Origin: a virus
Length of the DNA stretch: 64,000 bases
IMG/VR virus record: IMGVR_UViG_3300042563_003224
Location: 41,164-105,163 of that record
Direction: 5' to 3' (one strand)
Notes under the pieces: model-generated
Told to the model about the DNA's origin: nothing
The model's input: the letters and a program-made list of their open reading frames with translations, nothing else
The model's database searches: none
Shown: piece by piece, positions 47,556-56,110 of the stretch
How positions within the stretch are numbered: position 1 is the first letter of the stretch
Layout: each line of letters starts with the position of its first letter
Translations under genes and position numbers: made by a program

Positions 47556-48288
47556 CGAATGTTATTGAAATTACATGCTCATAATTTCGCTTGACCAAGC
47601 TCTTGTACATAAGATTTTTATGAACTAAAAAGTTACTTGCTCCTGAGTCTAAGCTGAATTTGGCTAATTGTTTGAAATACATAGTTCTGCGACTAAAAGG
47701 TCCGTGTGTTGTTAACTCATTTATAGATTGATCAATTTCGTATACTGCTGTTTTCCATGACGCACGATCTTTAAGGTCCCAATCGTGACTTTCTATGTAG
47801 GTAGTTTTAGACAGCCCCGATCTTACCAAAACTGGTTGACTGTATTCACGGTCTTTGTAGTCTTGATTTTTATAATCCTTTAAAGTACTTATTAAAAATT
47901 CTCGGGCCAGGCTACAAAATAATTTAATTTGGTGTTGCTGTTCTGCATCCGATTGAGCAAATGTAAAATACTCATCTAGTGCCACCACAACATCAAATCC
48001 TTTTTGATATTTGTGTAGATCTACATAATCTATGTATCTAAATTTAACTCCGCGGTCTGTCAATGATTTTTGCGCCTCGGAACTAATTTCAGTGACTGCA
48101 ATATCGCCAACAGTGGATGCAATAATAGCTGGATTGTATCCAACAAACAAAATTGAATCAGGTGCCAGATTGTAAAAATCGTACACTCCGATTATAATTT
48201 CGTTTTTCTTGTTTATAACATCTTGTGCATGAGAGTTGCGATTAAATGCAGATAAGATACTGTCTGTATAGCTGTCAAATTCGGTCAT
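47545..48288 (-). CDS. possible methyltransferase-fold protein
   Basis: 247 residues. IIGVYDFYNLAPDSILFVGYNPAI and FDVVVALDEYFTFAQS resemble the first strand and the post-IV region of Rossmann-type methyltransferases, but the SAM-binding glycine motif is weak. Overlaps the structural gene by 11 bases. Low confidence. Confidence 0.4.
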   Translation of the reverse strand: MTEFDSYTDSILSAFNRNSHAQDVINKKNEIIIGVYDFYNLAPDSILFVGYNPAIIASTVGDIAVTEISSEAQKSLTDRGVKFRYIDYVDLHKYQKGFDVVVALDEYFTFAQSDAEQQHQIKLFCSLAREFLISTLKDYKNQDYKDREYSQPVLVRSGLSKTTYIESHDWDLKDRASWKTAVYEIDQSINELTTHGPFSRRTMYFKQLAKFSLDSGASNFLVHKNLMYKSLVKRNYEHVISITFDGI

Positions 48289-48309
48289 AGTTTTATTCTA
48301 ATAATGCTA

Positions 48310-49230
48310 TTATTTAGCGACCCGAACCAAATCCAATGTAACACAATGAAACCCACCTCCCAGTGTACGACTGTGGCGTAGCTCCAAGGGAATGACTGTA
48401 AATTTATAACTCTCAAGAGACTTGATCAATTCTGTTTGATGTCGATCTACAATAACTGTATGTTGATCTACCACCAGCATGTTCATGGCAATCCACTTGC
48501 TGGCATAGGGATATTGATAGAAGTCTTGTGTCACCACATCATTGATCCATATCTTGTGCCATCCATCAAATGCACGGGGTACGGTGTCTGCGGTGACACG
48601 ACTTCCGTTCAGCATTACCAGACCTGGTCTCAAGGGAACTATGGTGCTGTCAATGTGTACTCCACTGTAGAAGTTACATAATTCGATGCTGGTGGTTGGG
48701 GGCAAGTTGGCCAATAGCCAATAGTATGCCAGCCGATTGCCACTGGCACTTTCTAAGTACAGTAATTTATTCTCACCCAGTCGTAATATATTGGCCGCAT
48801 CCAACACAAGTCCTTGATCTCTAGGCATGTGTAAGACCCGAGCATCTCGAAGTATGTCGTGATAACATTGTAGTTCCATATCCCTGCAGGGATACATCAT
48901 TGGTGTGTCCACTACTGTATCACCTAGCACTAATAATCTATCTCGGGGGCAGTAGTTATACATGCCATCGTGAGTTTGAAAGTTTAACGGGTCAGGTCGT
49001 ACGACTTCAACACCCAGACTTGTCAATGTCGTGGCCAGTGTATCTAAGTCTTCGTTAGTTTCTTCTATTATGCGTTGTGGGACAGGGCCTCGTGGCACCG
49101 GAGTTTCTTTCCAAGTGGTCTTTTCGCTCTCTTTGTTAAAAACAGGATCGTTAACTGGCCAATTGGCATCGGTAGCATCACCAACTACAACTCTTTTTAA
49201 ACTATCCCATTCATTCCATGTTGATATCAT
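48310..49230 (-). CDS. amidinotransferase (AGAT/StrB-like)
   Basis: 306 residues. Catalytic set of the guanidino-group-modifying family: D in LDAANIL, H in GVHIDST, and the nucleophile C296 in GGGFHCVT. It moves an amidino group from arginine to an amine (glycine, inosamine or other). Next to sugar-nucleotide and glycosyltransferase genes, an amidino-decorated sugar is a plausible product; inference. It overlaps the 2OG-like gene upstream by ATGA. Confidence 0.8.
   Translation of the reverse strand: MISTWNEWDSLKRVVVGDATDANWPVNDPVFNKESEKTTWKETPVPRGPVPQRIIEETNEDLDTLATTLTSLGVEVVRPDPLNFQTHDGMYNYCPRDRLLVLGDTVVDTPMMYPCRDMELQCYHDILRDARVLHMPRDQGLVLDAANILRLGENKLLYLESASGNRLAYYWLLANLPPTTSIELCNFYSGVHIDSTIVPLRPGLVMLNGSRVTADTVPRAFDGWHKIWINDVVTQDFYQYPYASKWIAMNMLVVDQHTVIVDRHQTELIKSLESYKFTVIPLELRHSRTLGGGFHCVTLDLVRVAK
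48311..48317 (-). promoter_or_regulatory. T4-late-like promoter box
   Basis: CTAAATA at the end of the amidinotransferase gene, upstream of the gene at 47545-48288. Confidence 0.4.
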
Positions 49231-49745
49231 ACATGCCCTGTAATTTGTAATGTGTAGCGCGGTTCCAATCCCATGTTGGCTGCCATATGTGGCGCATCAT
49301 AACTCCACTCATTGGCCCAGCCTGCTGTCCAACCGACAAAAGGTTGATCATTATACTCAGCATAATGCCCAGGCTTCCAATCTTCTAAGAACACAACGGT
49401 ACGCCGTATGGTCTGCTCTTGCCCTCGAAGTTTAAAAATATCAATATACCTCGTATACAAGTCACTGTGTGTGGGCAATATGGTTCCAGGCATCATTCTG
49501 TAGTAACTGGTGCCAACATCTTGCCAACCCAATTGTTCAAATATATTGACGAATTGTCGATTCCAGGTGGGCTGTACACTACGCATGTCACACATATCAC
49601 CAGTGAACTTGTTTGCAAAACCTGATTCCGTCCAACGCTTCAAATTTTCATCGTCATTGAATGATTCATTGACATATGGTAACGACTTAAACTCGTCGTC
49701 CCAAAATTTGGGAATCTTATACTTGGTTATTGCGTGTGTTACCAT
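49227..49745 (-). CDS. 2OG-Fe(II) oxygenase-like protein (group E)
   Basis: 172 residues. H93-x-D95 (PTHSDLY), H153 (APHMAAN) and R163 (EPRYTLQI). The layout recalls aspartyl/asparaginyl-beta-hydroxylase-type folds. Coupled to the amidinotransferase and overlapping the dehydrogenase gene, so probably part of the same pathway. Confidence 0.65.
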   Translation of the reverse strand: MVTHAITKYKIPKFWDDEFKSLPYVNESFNDDENLKRWTESGFANKFTGDMCDMRSVQPTWNRQFVNIFEQLGWQDVGTSYYRMMPGTILPTHSDLYTRYIDIFKLRGQEQTIRRTVVFLEDWKPGHYAEYNDQPFVGWTAGWANEWSYDAPHMAANMGLEPRYTLQITGHV

Positions 49746-50955
49746 AATGTATTACCTTAATATCGGGGTTAGTCGTCTTGTATGTTCGCCACGGATCAAT
49801 GATTGTGCTACCTGATCCTATTTCACAGTACAGCGGTTGTTCAACAATATTGCCACTATAGCCATAAGTGATCTGCTGATTATGTGCCAACAAGAATACA
49901 CCAATTGCAAATTGTAATTGTGTATCTTCGGCCAACGGATCAATGTAGTAAGGTTTGATACCCATTTCTTCTAGATAGTATCCCACTAGCAAACTGTAAC
50001 TTCCTTCAGTATAGGCCACATTAGGTTTATATGCTTTGCCGTGAATGTAAACCGATTTATCAAGTCCCTGCTCAACAGCAACATCACGAATAAACCTTGC
50101 CATATTTTTGGCCTGTTGTTCTCTTGCTTTCATTATAGCATCAAATAAGTCATAACCCAAATCTAATTCTTCCGCAAGATAGCGCAAGGCAATATTATCC
50201 CTGGGATGACAAGGACCTGCATCGCCCAAACCTGCAGTCATGTATTTTGGTCCCATAATACGCATTTTGCTATTGGCCAGGGCATTGGTAACTACATCTA
50301 CATCGATGTTGCCTTGCTTCATTGCTACATCTTGTATCATGTTGGCTAGTCCAAGTTTGGCACTGATAAATGTATTATAAAATACCTTGATACACTCAGC
50401 CTCATCCCAGGTGCCAACTTCGTATCGTGGATCATTTTGCATTATGGTTTTGTAAAATGTAATTAATTCTCGAGCATCGCCTGTTTCACTGCCGTCTTCT
50501 GTGCCAATAATAACCATTTCTGGATTGACCATATCCCACTCCACTGAGCCCATGGCAATTAAGTACGGATTGTAAATGAAACGAGCATTGGTAATGTTGG
50601 GTCTTAGTAGTCTACGGGTAGTACCGGGCAGTACTGTACTAATTAACACAACCAATTGATCGGGTTGTGCCCAAGCATCAACATCTTTTAACACCTGTGT
50701 GACTTTTGTGTAGTCAAAATCTTTGTTCTTCAAGTGTGTGATAGGTTGTTCGCCTCCGTAAACAGGATCGTGCGGAGTTTGTACAGCAATAAAGATTATG
50801 TCTTGATTGACCACTGCACCACGCAGGCTATCGGATATTCTAATCTTGTCACTTTTTCGTGGATAAATATCATACCCAGTAACTTCATGCTGAGTAGCCA
50901 TTACTTCGGCGCACGACATTCCCAATTTGCCTATTCCAATAAATCCTATTTTCAT
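49717..50955 (-). CDS. UDP-glucose/GDP-mannose dehydrogenase family protein
   Basis: 412 residues from the ATG at 50955. N-terminal Rossmann motif GFIGIGKLGMSCA, middle domain with N-P-Y-L-I-A-M-G and a catalytic cysteine in AGPCHPRDNIAL, and a C-terminal domain with GKAYKPN. It oxidises a nucleotide sugar at C6 to a uronic acid in two NAD-linked steps. The exact sugar is unknown. It starts two bases from the divergent glycosyltransferase gene. Confidence 0.82.
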   Translation of the reverse strand: MKIGFIGIGKLGMSCAEVMATQHEVTGYDIYPRKSDKIRISDSLRGAVVNQDIIFIAVQTPHDPVYGGEQPITHLKNKDFDYTKVTQVLKDVDAWAQPDQLVVLISTVLPGTTRRLLRPNITNARFIYNPYLIAMGSVEWDMVNPEMVIIGTEDGSETGDARELITFYKTIMQNDPRYEVGTWDEAECIKVFYNTFISAKLGLANMIQDVAMKQGNIDVDVVTNALANSKMRIMGPKYMTAGLGDAGPCHPRDNIALRYLAEELDLGYDLFDAIMKAREQQAKNMARFIRDVAVEQGLDKSVYIHGKAYKPNVAYTEGSYSLLVGYYLEEMGIKPYYIDPLAEDTQLQFAIGVFLLAHNQQITYGYSGNIVEQPLYCEIGSGSTIIDPWRTYKTTNPDIKVIHYGNTRNNQV

Positions 50956-50957
50956 CA

Positions 50958-52094
50958 ATGAGTTCCTTTAATTTCGTTAGTTTTACCAATTGGTATCGAA
51001 TTTTACATAGATACTTTTTTTCTAATTTAGATTTTGATCTGCACTATGTATCATCAATGCTGGATGAATCACCTTATTATCATATTTCATCCGATGGTAC
51101 TAAAATAGATAACAGCAAACATAGTATCTTGTTTTTTGACCAAGAACCTATTCACCCAGAGTTAATTCATTATGTCAGATCTGCGGCCGATTGGTATTTT
51201 ACCCCAGGACGGCGTTTTTTTGTAACCAGTGAAAAGTCTAACACAGTTGATCGATATACACATGGCATGAATGCCCAAAGTATTTATTATTTCTTTCATG
51301 CCATTGCGGCAAATGAGTGGTATCACCAATACAGATGGCGCAAACCTGTTTATAAAGATCATCAGCACCTGTATATAAGCTACAATAATCTAGTTAATCC
51401 TTACAGAGCGCATCGCATTGATTTGCTGTGTAGATTATACAGCAAAAATCTAATAGATCAAGGGCTTGTTAGTTTTAATTCGCCCGGACAGAAATACCTG
51501 GCAAAGATAGTGGACGAATGCACTTGGTATAGCACAAAGTCTCGAGACCTATTTCAACAACACACACATCAATTAACTAATAGAACTATCGACACAGACT
51601 CAATCGATGGCTTTCTAAGTGCCACCATTGATGTAGATCATTCAACTCAGTGCTTGCTTCAGATTGTAACCGAAACAGATTTTTACAAAGATAAATTGCA
51701 TTTAACTGAAAAAGTATTTAAACCTATAGTGAGCGGACAACCGTTTATGTTATTGGCAGGTCGAGGAAATTTAGCATACTTGCGTGAATATGGTTTTAAA
51801 ACATTTGATGATTACTGGGATGAATCATATGATGACATATCTGATCCTGGTGACAGAGTGGGTGCTGTGGTAAATCAGCTAGAGCGACTTGCCAATTTGA
51901 GTCACACCCAACAACAATCAATGCGACAAGATATGCAACATATCGTAGAACATAATTTTAATCACTTGTTCTTTGATCTAAGACTGTGCGTAGTAGCAGA
52001 ACTTACAAACAACATAGCACAGGCATTGAAATTGCAAGATATTGCCTACAATCCTGCAGATTTACGCGAGCTTTACCGCCAGCTGGTCAATTAG
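50958..52094 (+). CDS. putative glycosyltransferase (TEK..KPI family)
   Basis: 378 residues. LTEKVFKPIVSGQPFMLLAGRGNLAYLREYGFKTFDDYWDESYD matches the gene at 42467-43564. The N-terminal half has FFDQEPIHPEL. Same family, different acceptor part. Converges on the D,D-peptidase gene with an 8-base overlap. Confidence 0.6.
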   Translation: MSSFNFVSFTNWYRILHRYFFSNLDFDLHYVSSMLDESPYYHISSDGTKIDNSKHSILFFDQEPIHPELIHYVRSAADWYFTPGRRFFVTSEKSNTVDRYTHGMNAQSIYYFFHAIAANEWYHQYRWRKPVYKDHQHLYISYNNLVNPYRAHRIDLLCRLYSKNLIDQGLVSFNSPGQKYLAKIVDECTWYSTKSRDLFQQHTHQLTNRTIDTDSIDGFLSATIDVDHSTQCLLQIVTETDFYKDKLHLTEKVFKPIVSGQPFMLLAGRGNLAYLREYGFKTFDDYWDESYDDISDPGDRVGAVVNQLERLANLSHTQQQSMRQDMQHIVEHNFNHLFFDLRLCVVAELTNNIAQALKLQDIAYNPADLRELYRQLVN

Positions 52095-52833
52095 TATTGT
52101 AGATAAACTCAGCCTCGGGTATGCGAGTTCGCCCGTCTTTACTGCCCAACACAACAACACGGCGTAATCCTCGTTCTGTTTCTACAGTTAAAACAATGCA
52201 CCCACCGGCAGCATTTGTGGTTCCTGTTTTACTTACTATGAACTTATGTTTATGTCCTATTAGGGGATTGGTCTGTTTGAATACTAGCCACTTCTTTTTG
52301 TTTTTTATTGTAACCTTAGTCTTGCCGGCGGCACCAACAATTAAGTAATTTTTTTCGGCTATAGTTAATAGCTTTAACAGGTCTTCGGCTGTGCTGACAT
52401 TACCAGACGATAAACCCGATGCATCTGCAAATCGAGTATTTTCTAATCCGTATTTAATTGCCAGGTCGTTCATTGCTTCTATGCATTTTTTATAACCGCC
52501 CAAGTAGTTGTTACACAACACATCTGCGGCATGATTGTCACTGCGTACCAATGTTATTTCTATCAACTCCTGCCTTGTTAGTCGAAGTTTTTTATTGTAA
52601 GTCAGATGTTGATCCATTAAAGGACGAGATTCCATTACAGCCAATACAGTCATAATTTTGGTAATACTACCAATGGAACGAACTGTTGTGGTATCTTTAC
52701 TGGCCAAGATTCGATTGTCGGCATCGGCCACAAGCCAGCTTTGTGCAGTGAGATCATTGGTATCAGTGATCAATTTGGCTGTTGCTGTGGTTGCCAAGGA
52801 AACAACCACCCATGTGATCCATTTCTTCAGCAA
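52087..52833 (-). CDS. D-alanyl-D-alanine carboxypeptidase/endopeptidase (peptidase S11)
   Basis: 248 residues from a TTG at 52833, two bases after the upstream stop; the frame is open further but would overlap the 2OG-like gene. A signal-like segment (LKKWITWVVVSLATTATA) precedes S-x-x-K (SITK), S-D-N and K-T-G-T-T motifs of the penicillin-binding-protein fold, PBP7-like. It would trim or cut peptidoglycan stem peptides in the periplasm. Unusual cargo for a lytic phage; could remodel the wall or resist antibiotics/competitors. Confidence 0.82.
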   Translation of the reverse strand: MLKKWITWVVVSLATTATAKLITDTNDLTAQSWLVADADNRILASKDTTTVRSIGSITKIMTVLAVMESRPLMDQHLTYNKKLRLTRQELIEITLVRSDNHAADVLCNNYLGGYKKCIEAMNDLAIKYGLENTRFADASGLSSGNVSTAEDLLKLLTIAEKNYLIVGAAGKTKVTIKNKKKWLVFKQTNPLIGHKHKFIVSKTGTTNAAGGCIVLTVETERGLRRVVVLGSKDGRTRIPEAEFIYNTN

Positions 52834-52835
52834 TG

Positions 52836-53543
52836 TTAAATTTCCAATTGGTCTATATTTTTTCTTATGTGATCCCAAACACCTGTGGGATTACCATCTT
52901 CGAATGTAATAGTAGTGCCAACCACATATCTGAAGCCGTCGCCCTGTATAACATGGTGAGCCAACTCTGTTCTTACCAGGGCACTGGGGCATGTAGTAAC
53001 CGATGAAAATGCAGGTTTGGGTATGTTATCCCAGGAGATCTTGCCTTGATGTAGATCTTCTACAAAATCAGCTATGCCTTTGACCCGAATAGGACCTGGG
53101 CGCAATGCCAAAGTAATTTTTACATCATCTTCACTCCACCAACGAATTGCACCCGGACCGTCGCATAGTTCATAAAACGACATCCTTGCTTCTAATGTTG
53201 ATACAGTATTGTTCAATCGATCTTGTTCGGTGAAGTATCCATCTTTGTGTACTGTCCATCCTGTTTGGTTTTTGTTACTTACAAAAGATGTCAAGTTGCG
53301 GCACACCAGGCCAATCGGGTTGAGAAATTTGTTACAGATTGCCAATGTTTTTTGCCACTGTGCTGGGTTTGCAGGCAATACCACATGTCCAACTTTTATA
53401 TATCCATACTGTTCTCTTAGCTGGGCAACCGTGGTGTTAATTGCTAGTTCGCGTTCTTCAGGATCAATTCGAAACTGTAACGGTATAAAGTAATCTAAAT
53501 TGCGTTTAGGCAACTGTGTAAAATCATAATCTATGTTGAGCAT
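52836..53543 (-). CDS. 2OG-Fe(II) oxygenase-like protein (group F, copy 1)
   Basis: 235 residues. H99-x-D101 (WTVHKDGYF), H196/H197 (LAHHVIQGDGFRY) and R205. About two thirds of its residues match the adjacent gene at 53563-54282, so the two arose by tandem duplication. A CTAAATA box is four bases before the start. Confidence 0.65.
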   Translation of the reverse strand: MLNIDYDFTQLPKRNLDYFIPLQFRIDPEERELAINTTVAQLREQYGYIKVGHVVLPANPAQWQKTLAICNKFLNPIGLVCRNLTSFVSNKNQTGWTVHKDGYFTEQDRLNNTVSTLEARMSFYELCDGPGAIRWWSEDDVKITLALRPGPIRVKGIADFVEDLHQGKISWDNIPKPAFSSVTTCPSALVRTELAHHVIQGDGFRYVVGTTITFEDGNPTGVWDHIRKNIDQLEI

Positions 53544-53547
53544 TGAA

Positions 53548-53554
53548 TATTTAG
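53548..53554 (-). promoter_or_regulatory. T4-late-like promoter box
   Basis: CTAAATATTCA then ATG at 53543; the same sequence precedes the second copy (54287-54293). Confidence 0.5.
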
Positions 53555-53562
53555 TGATAAGG

Positions 53563-54282
53563 CTAAACTGCCAATTGGTCTATATTTTTTATAATATGGT
53601 CCCATACCCCAATTGGATTACCATCATCAAATGTAATAGTGAATCCAACAACATATCTAAAACCATCACCTTGTATAACATGATGTGCTAAATTTGTTCT
53701 TACTAATGCACTGGGACATGTGGTCACTGATGAAAATGCAGGTGCTGGTATTTCATTCCAGGAGATCTTGCCTTGCTGTAGATCTTCTACAAAATCGGCA
53801 TTGCCTTTGACTCGTCTTGGGCCAATCATTAACCCAGAGTTCACTTCTAGATTAATTTTCACATCATCCTCACTCCACCAACGAATTGCACCCGGGGCTG
53901 TAGATAGTCCATAAAATGATATCCTTGCCTCCAACGATGAAATTGTGTTGTTTAATCGATCATCATTGGTAAAGTATCCATCTTTGTGTACATTCCAGGC
54001 TGTTTGATTTTTGTTGCTGACAAAGACTGTCACATACCGACTTGCAAGTCCAATTGGATTAAGAAATTTGTTGCAAATTGCAAGGGTTTGGGTCCAGTCG
54101 GCCATATTGCCAGCTGACCCATAATGACCAGTTTTCTTATGACCTTGGCTTGCTATTGCCCGAGGGACTGTGGTGTTGACTGCTGTGGCATACTCTGCGG
54201 GATCTGGCTGCAGATCCATTGGTATAAAGTAATCTAAATTGCGTTTAGGCAACTCTGTAAAATCATAATCTATGTTGAGCAT
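53563..54282 (-). CDS. 2OG-Fe(II) oxygenase-like protein (group F, copy 2)
   Basis: 239 residues. WNVHKDGYF carries H-x-D and LAHHVIQGDGFRYVVG the distal H and R. Upstream and start sequences (CTAAATATTCAATGCTCAAC) are identical to copy 1, so the duplication included the promoter. Four extra residues lie before PRRVKG. Confidence 0.65.
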   Translation of the reverse strand: MLNIDYDFTELPKRNLDYFIPMDLQPDPAEYATAVNTTVPRAIASQGHKKTGHYGSAGNMADWTQTLAICNKFLNPIGLASRYVTVFVSNKNQTAWNVHKDGYFTNDDRLNNTISSLEARISFYGLSTAPGAIRWWSEDDVKINLEVNSGLMIGPRRVKGNADFVEDLQQGKISWNEIPAPAFSSVTTCPSALVRTNLAHHVIQGDGFRYVVGFTITFDDGNPIGVWDHIIKNIDQLAV

Positions 54283-54923
54283 TGAATATTTAGTTGTTGT
54301 ACAAAGTCTAAAAGTAATGCGTGATGTTGCCCATTATGATATCGGTCTCGCATCCATGAGTAACTGTCATACCAAAATTCTTCGCTTTCAGGATGGCAAC
54401 CAATCAAACCGATATTGTTTTGTATGATGGCCATGCTGTCACCGTTGGCGTAGGTGGCAATGGTTTTAAATCGTCTATGATCTCCGGTCAAGGTACATCC
54501 ATCATACCAAAACATATTGATAGGTTGTCCTTGCCAGGTGATGGGCATGTTCTTGGCATGTGGTCTACGAGTGTCTGAGCCTGGGCGTTTTAAATACTGC
54601 ACAGCATCAACACCGTCTAAGATATCAAGGTAATAACTACCGGCCCAGTATGCACCCATACATATACCCAAATATCTACCACCCTGTTTGACAAATTTTT
54701 TCACAGCCGACATGTTGTGTTTGAACCCAACATCAAAACTGGCTGCGTCTCCAAATCCCCCCGGAACTGCAACTATATCAACATCATCAAAGAAGTTATC
54801 TTCAATTTTGTTCTTGCTAAAGATTTTGAAATTATAATGATTTTGTAAGGCTCGGATTATGCCATTACCCGACTGTACAGAGCATTTTGGATCATACAAA
54901 AATAACGCAATGGTGGGTTTCAT
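54270..54923 (-). CDS. glutamine-amidotransferase-fold protein (BPL_N type)
   Basis: 217 residues. VAVPGGFGDAASF, RYLGICMGAYWAG (putative nucleophile Cys) and GLIGCHPESEE (putative His-x-Glu) follow the class I amidotransferase/BPL_N pattern. Family members are known next to biotin-ligase-like or glycan genes; activity uncertain. A CTAAATA box at 54945-54951 and the terminator at 54960 lie upstream. Confidence 0.65.
   Translation of the reverse strand: MKPTIALFLYDPKCSVQSGNGIIRALQNHYNFKIFSKNKIEDNFFDDVDIVAVPGGFGDAASFDVGFKHNMSAVKKFVKQGGRYLGICMGAYWAGSYYLDILDGVDAVQYLKRPGSDTRRPHAKNMPITWQGQPINMFWYDGCTLTGDHRRFKTIATYANGDSMAIIQNNIGLIGCHPESEEFWYDSYSWMRDRYHNGQHHALLLDFVQQLNIQCST
54287..54293 (-). promoter_or_regulatory. 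T4-late-like promoter box
   Basis: CTAAATA, four bases before the ATG at 54282. Confidence 0.5.
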
Positions 54924-54959
54924 GTTTGAATATCAGTGTTTCTGTATTTAGTCATAAAA

Positions 54960-54979
54960 AAACGGGCCTAAGCCCGTTT
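54960..54979 (-). terminator. intrinsic terminator
   Basis: Stem AAACGGGC / GCCCGTTT with loop, after the solute-binding protein gene. Confidence 0.8.
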
Positions 54980-54994
54980 CTTCAATAAGCCATA

Positions 54995-55951
54995 TTAGGC
55001 TTGCTTACGGATAGCATCAACCAATCCTGGTGTGAACATGTCACGGAACTGATCATAAACTACAGCAGTTTGTGCTTTGGCCCAAGCCAATTCTTCTGTG
55101 CTCAAAGGTTGAATCTTTGCACCTTCGGCAGTTAGCTTTTGCTTGGCAATTTCGCCATCACGGATTGTTTCTAAACGCTCTTCACGCCCGGCTTCAATTG
55201 CGGCCTGCTTGATAACAGCCTTGACCGCAGGGCTCAGACTTTCCCAGAAACGGTCACCAATGATCATAGTGGTCAAGAACAAACTGTGTTCTGTGTCTAA
55301 CACAGTCTTGGTAACAGCATTTTGACCCAATGGGTAAATACGTGGATAATTAGTTTCTGCACCTTCACAGTTACCAGCTGTCATGTTGTCTACGATTTCT
55401 TCTAGTTCGCAAACAAATGGGTTCAATCCCAATGCACGGTAAGTTGCTTGTGCGACTGGGTTACGGTTGCTACGCTGTGTAGTTCCAGCCAACTCTGCCA
55501 GTGTACTGACTTCTTTGTTGGAAATCATTTGACGGAAACCACCCGAGTATGTGTAGCTCAAGCCACGAACATTGCTCTTTTCTTTCAATTTGGCCAACAA
55601 GCCTTCGCCAACTTCGCCTTCTAACACGCGAGTTGCGTGGTCATGACCTGCAAAGATGTATGGCAAATCAAATGCCAACATGTCTTGCTCATAGTGTTCA
55701 GCCAACCATGTGGTGTACATTTGGCTCATTTCAATCTTGCCTTGATCCATTAGATCTAACAAGTCGTGTTTTGTAACCAAGACGCCATCGTTATACTTGT
55801 GACTGTATTCAGTCAAAGTCATGATTTCAACTTGAACTTTTTCGCTGTCATTGCTGATAGCGGCATTCAAGTGGTCTTGGAAGTCTTTGGCGGCACGAAC
55901 AAATAGATTTAGTGGCTCGTGTGCGATTACCCAGCGGATTTTTGTAGTCAT
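54995..55951 (-). CDS. TRAP-type (DctP-like) solute-binding protein without signal peptide
   Basis: 318 residues from the ATG at 55951 with a GGAGA ribosome-binding site. The fold markers of DctP proteins are present: MSQMYTTWLAEHYEQDMLAFDLPYIF, the RSNRNPVAQATYRALG block around the binding arginine, NYPRIYPLGQNAVTKTV and a C-terminal helix. The N-terminus (MTTKIRWVIAHEP) has no signal peptide, and no DctQ/DctM membrane genes are near. It is either a cytosolic ligand binder or exported by other means. Confidence 0.75.
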   Translation of the reverse strand: MTTKIRWVIAHEPLNLFVRAAKDFQDHLNAAISNDSEKVQVEIMTLTEYSHKYNDGVLVTKHDLLDLMDQGKIEMSQMYTTWLAEHYEQDMLAFDLPYIFAGHDHATRVLEGEVGEGLLAKLKEKSNVRGLSYTYSGGFRQMISNKEVSTLAELAGTTQRSNRNPVAQATYRALGLNPFVCELEEIVDNMTAGNCEGAETNYPRIYPLGQNAVTKTVLDTEHSLFLTTMIIGDRFWESLSPAVKAVIKQAAIEAGREERLETIRDGEIAKQKLTAEGAKIQPLSTEELAWAKAQTAVVYDQFRDMFTPGLVDAIRKQA

Positions 55952-56085
55952 ATATGGTTTCTCCATTTAAAATTTAGTAAGGGTTTGCAAGCGTTCTAGG
56001 CATTGTATGCTAGTAAAAGGGTCTCTACCCTAAGCGTTTCGACAGCGTCGTCGTCGTCAACATTGCGTTGGCGTTTGCATAATAA

Positions 56086-56092
56086 TATTTAT
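56086..56092 (-). promoter_or_regulatory. T4-late-like promoter box
   Basis: ATAAATA about 135 bases upstream of the solute-binding protein gene. The leader between them (55952-56085) holds no convincing gene; it has a short GGGTAGAGACCC hairpin. Confidence 0.4.
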
Positions 56093-56110
56093 CTTTTGTG
56101 AATAAAATTG

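Noticed and set aside
46819-47568. 249-residue plus-strand frame
   Set aside because: It is antisense to the structural gene at 46299-47555, is hydrophobic only through codon mirroring, and lacks any recognisable motif.
55952-56085. Possible RNA gene in the leader before the solute-binding protein
   Set aside because: Only one short hairpin (GGGTAGAGACCC) and a GTCGTCGTCGTC run were seen; too little to call a structure.
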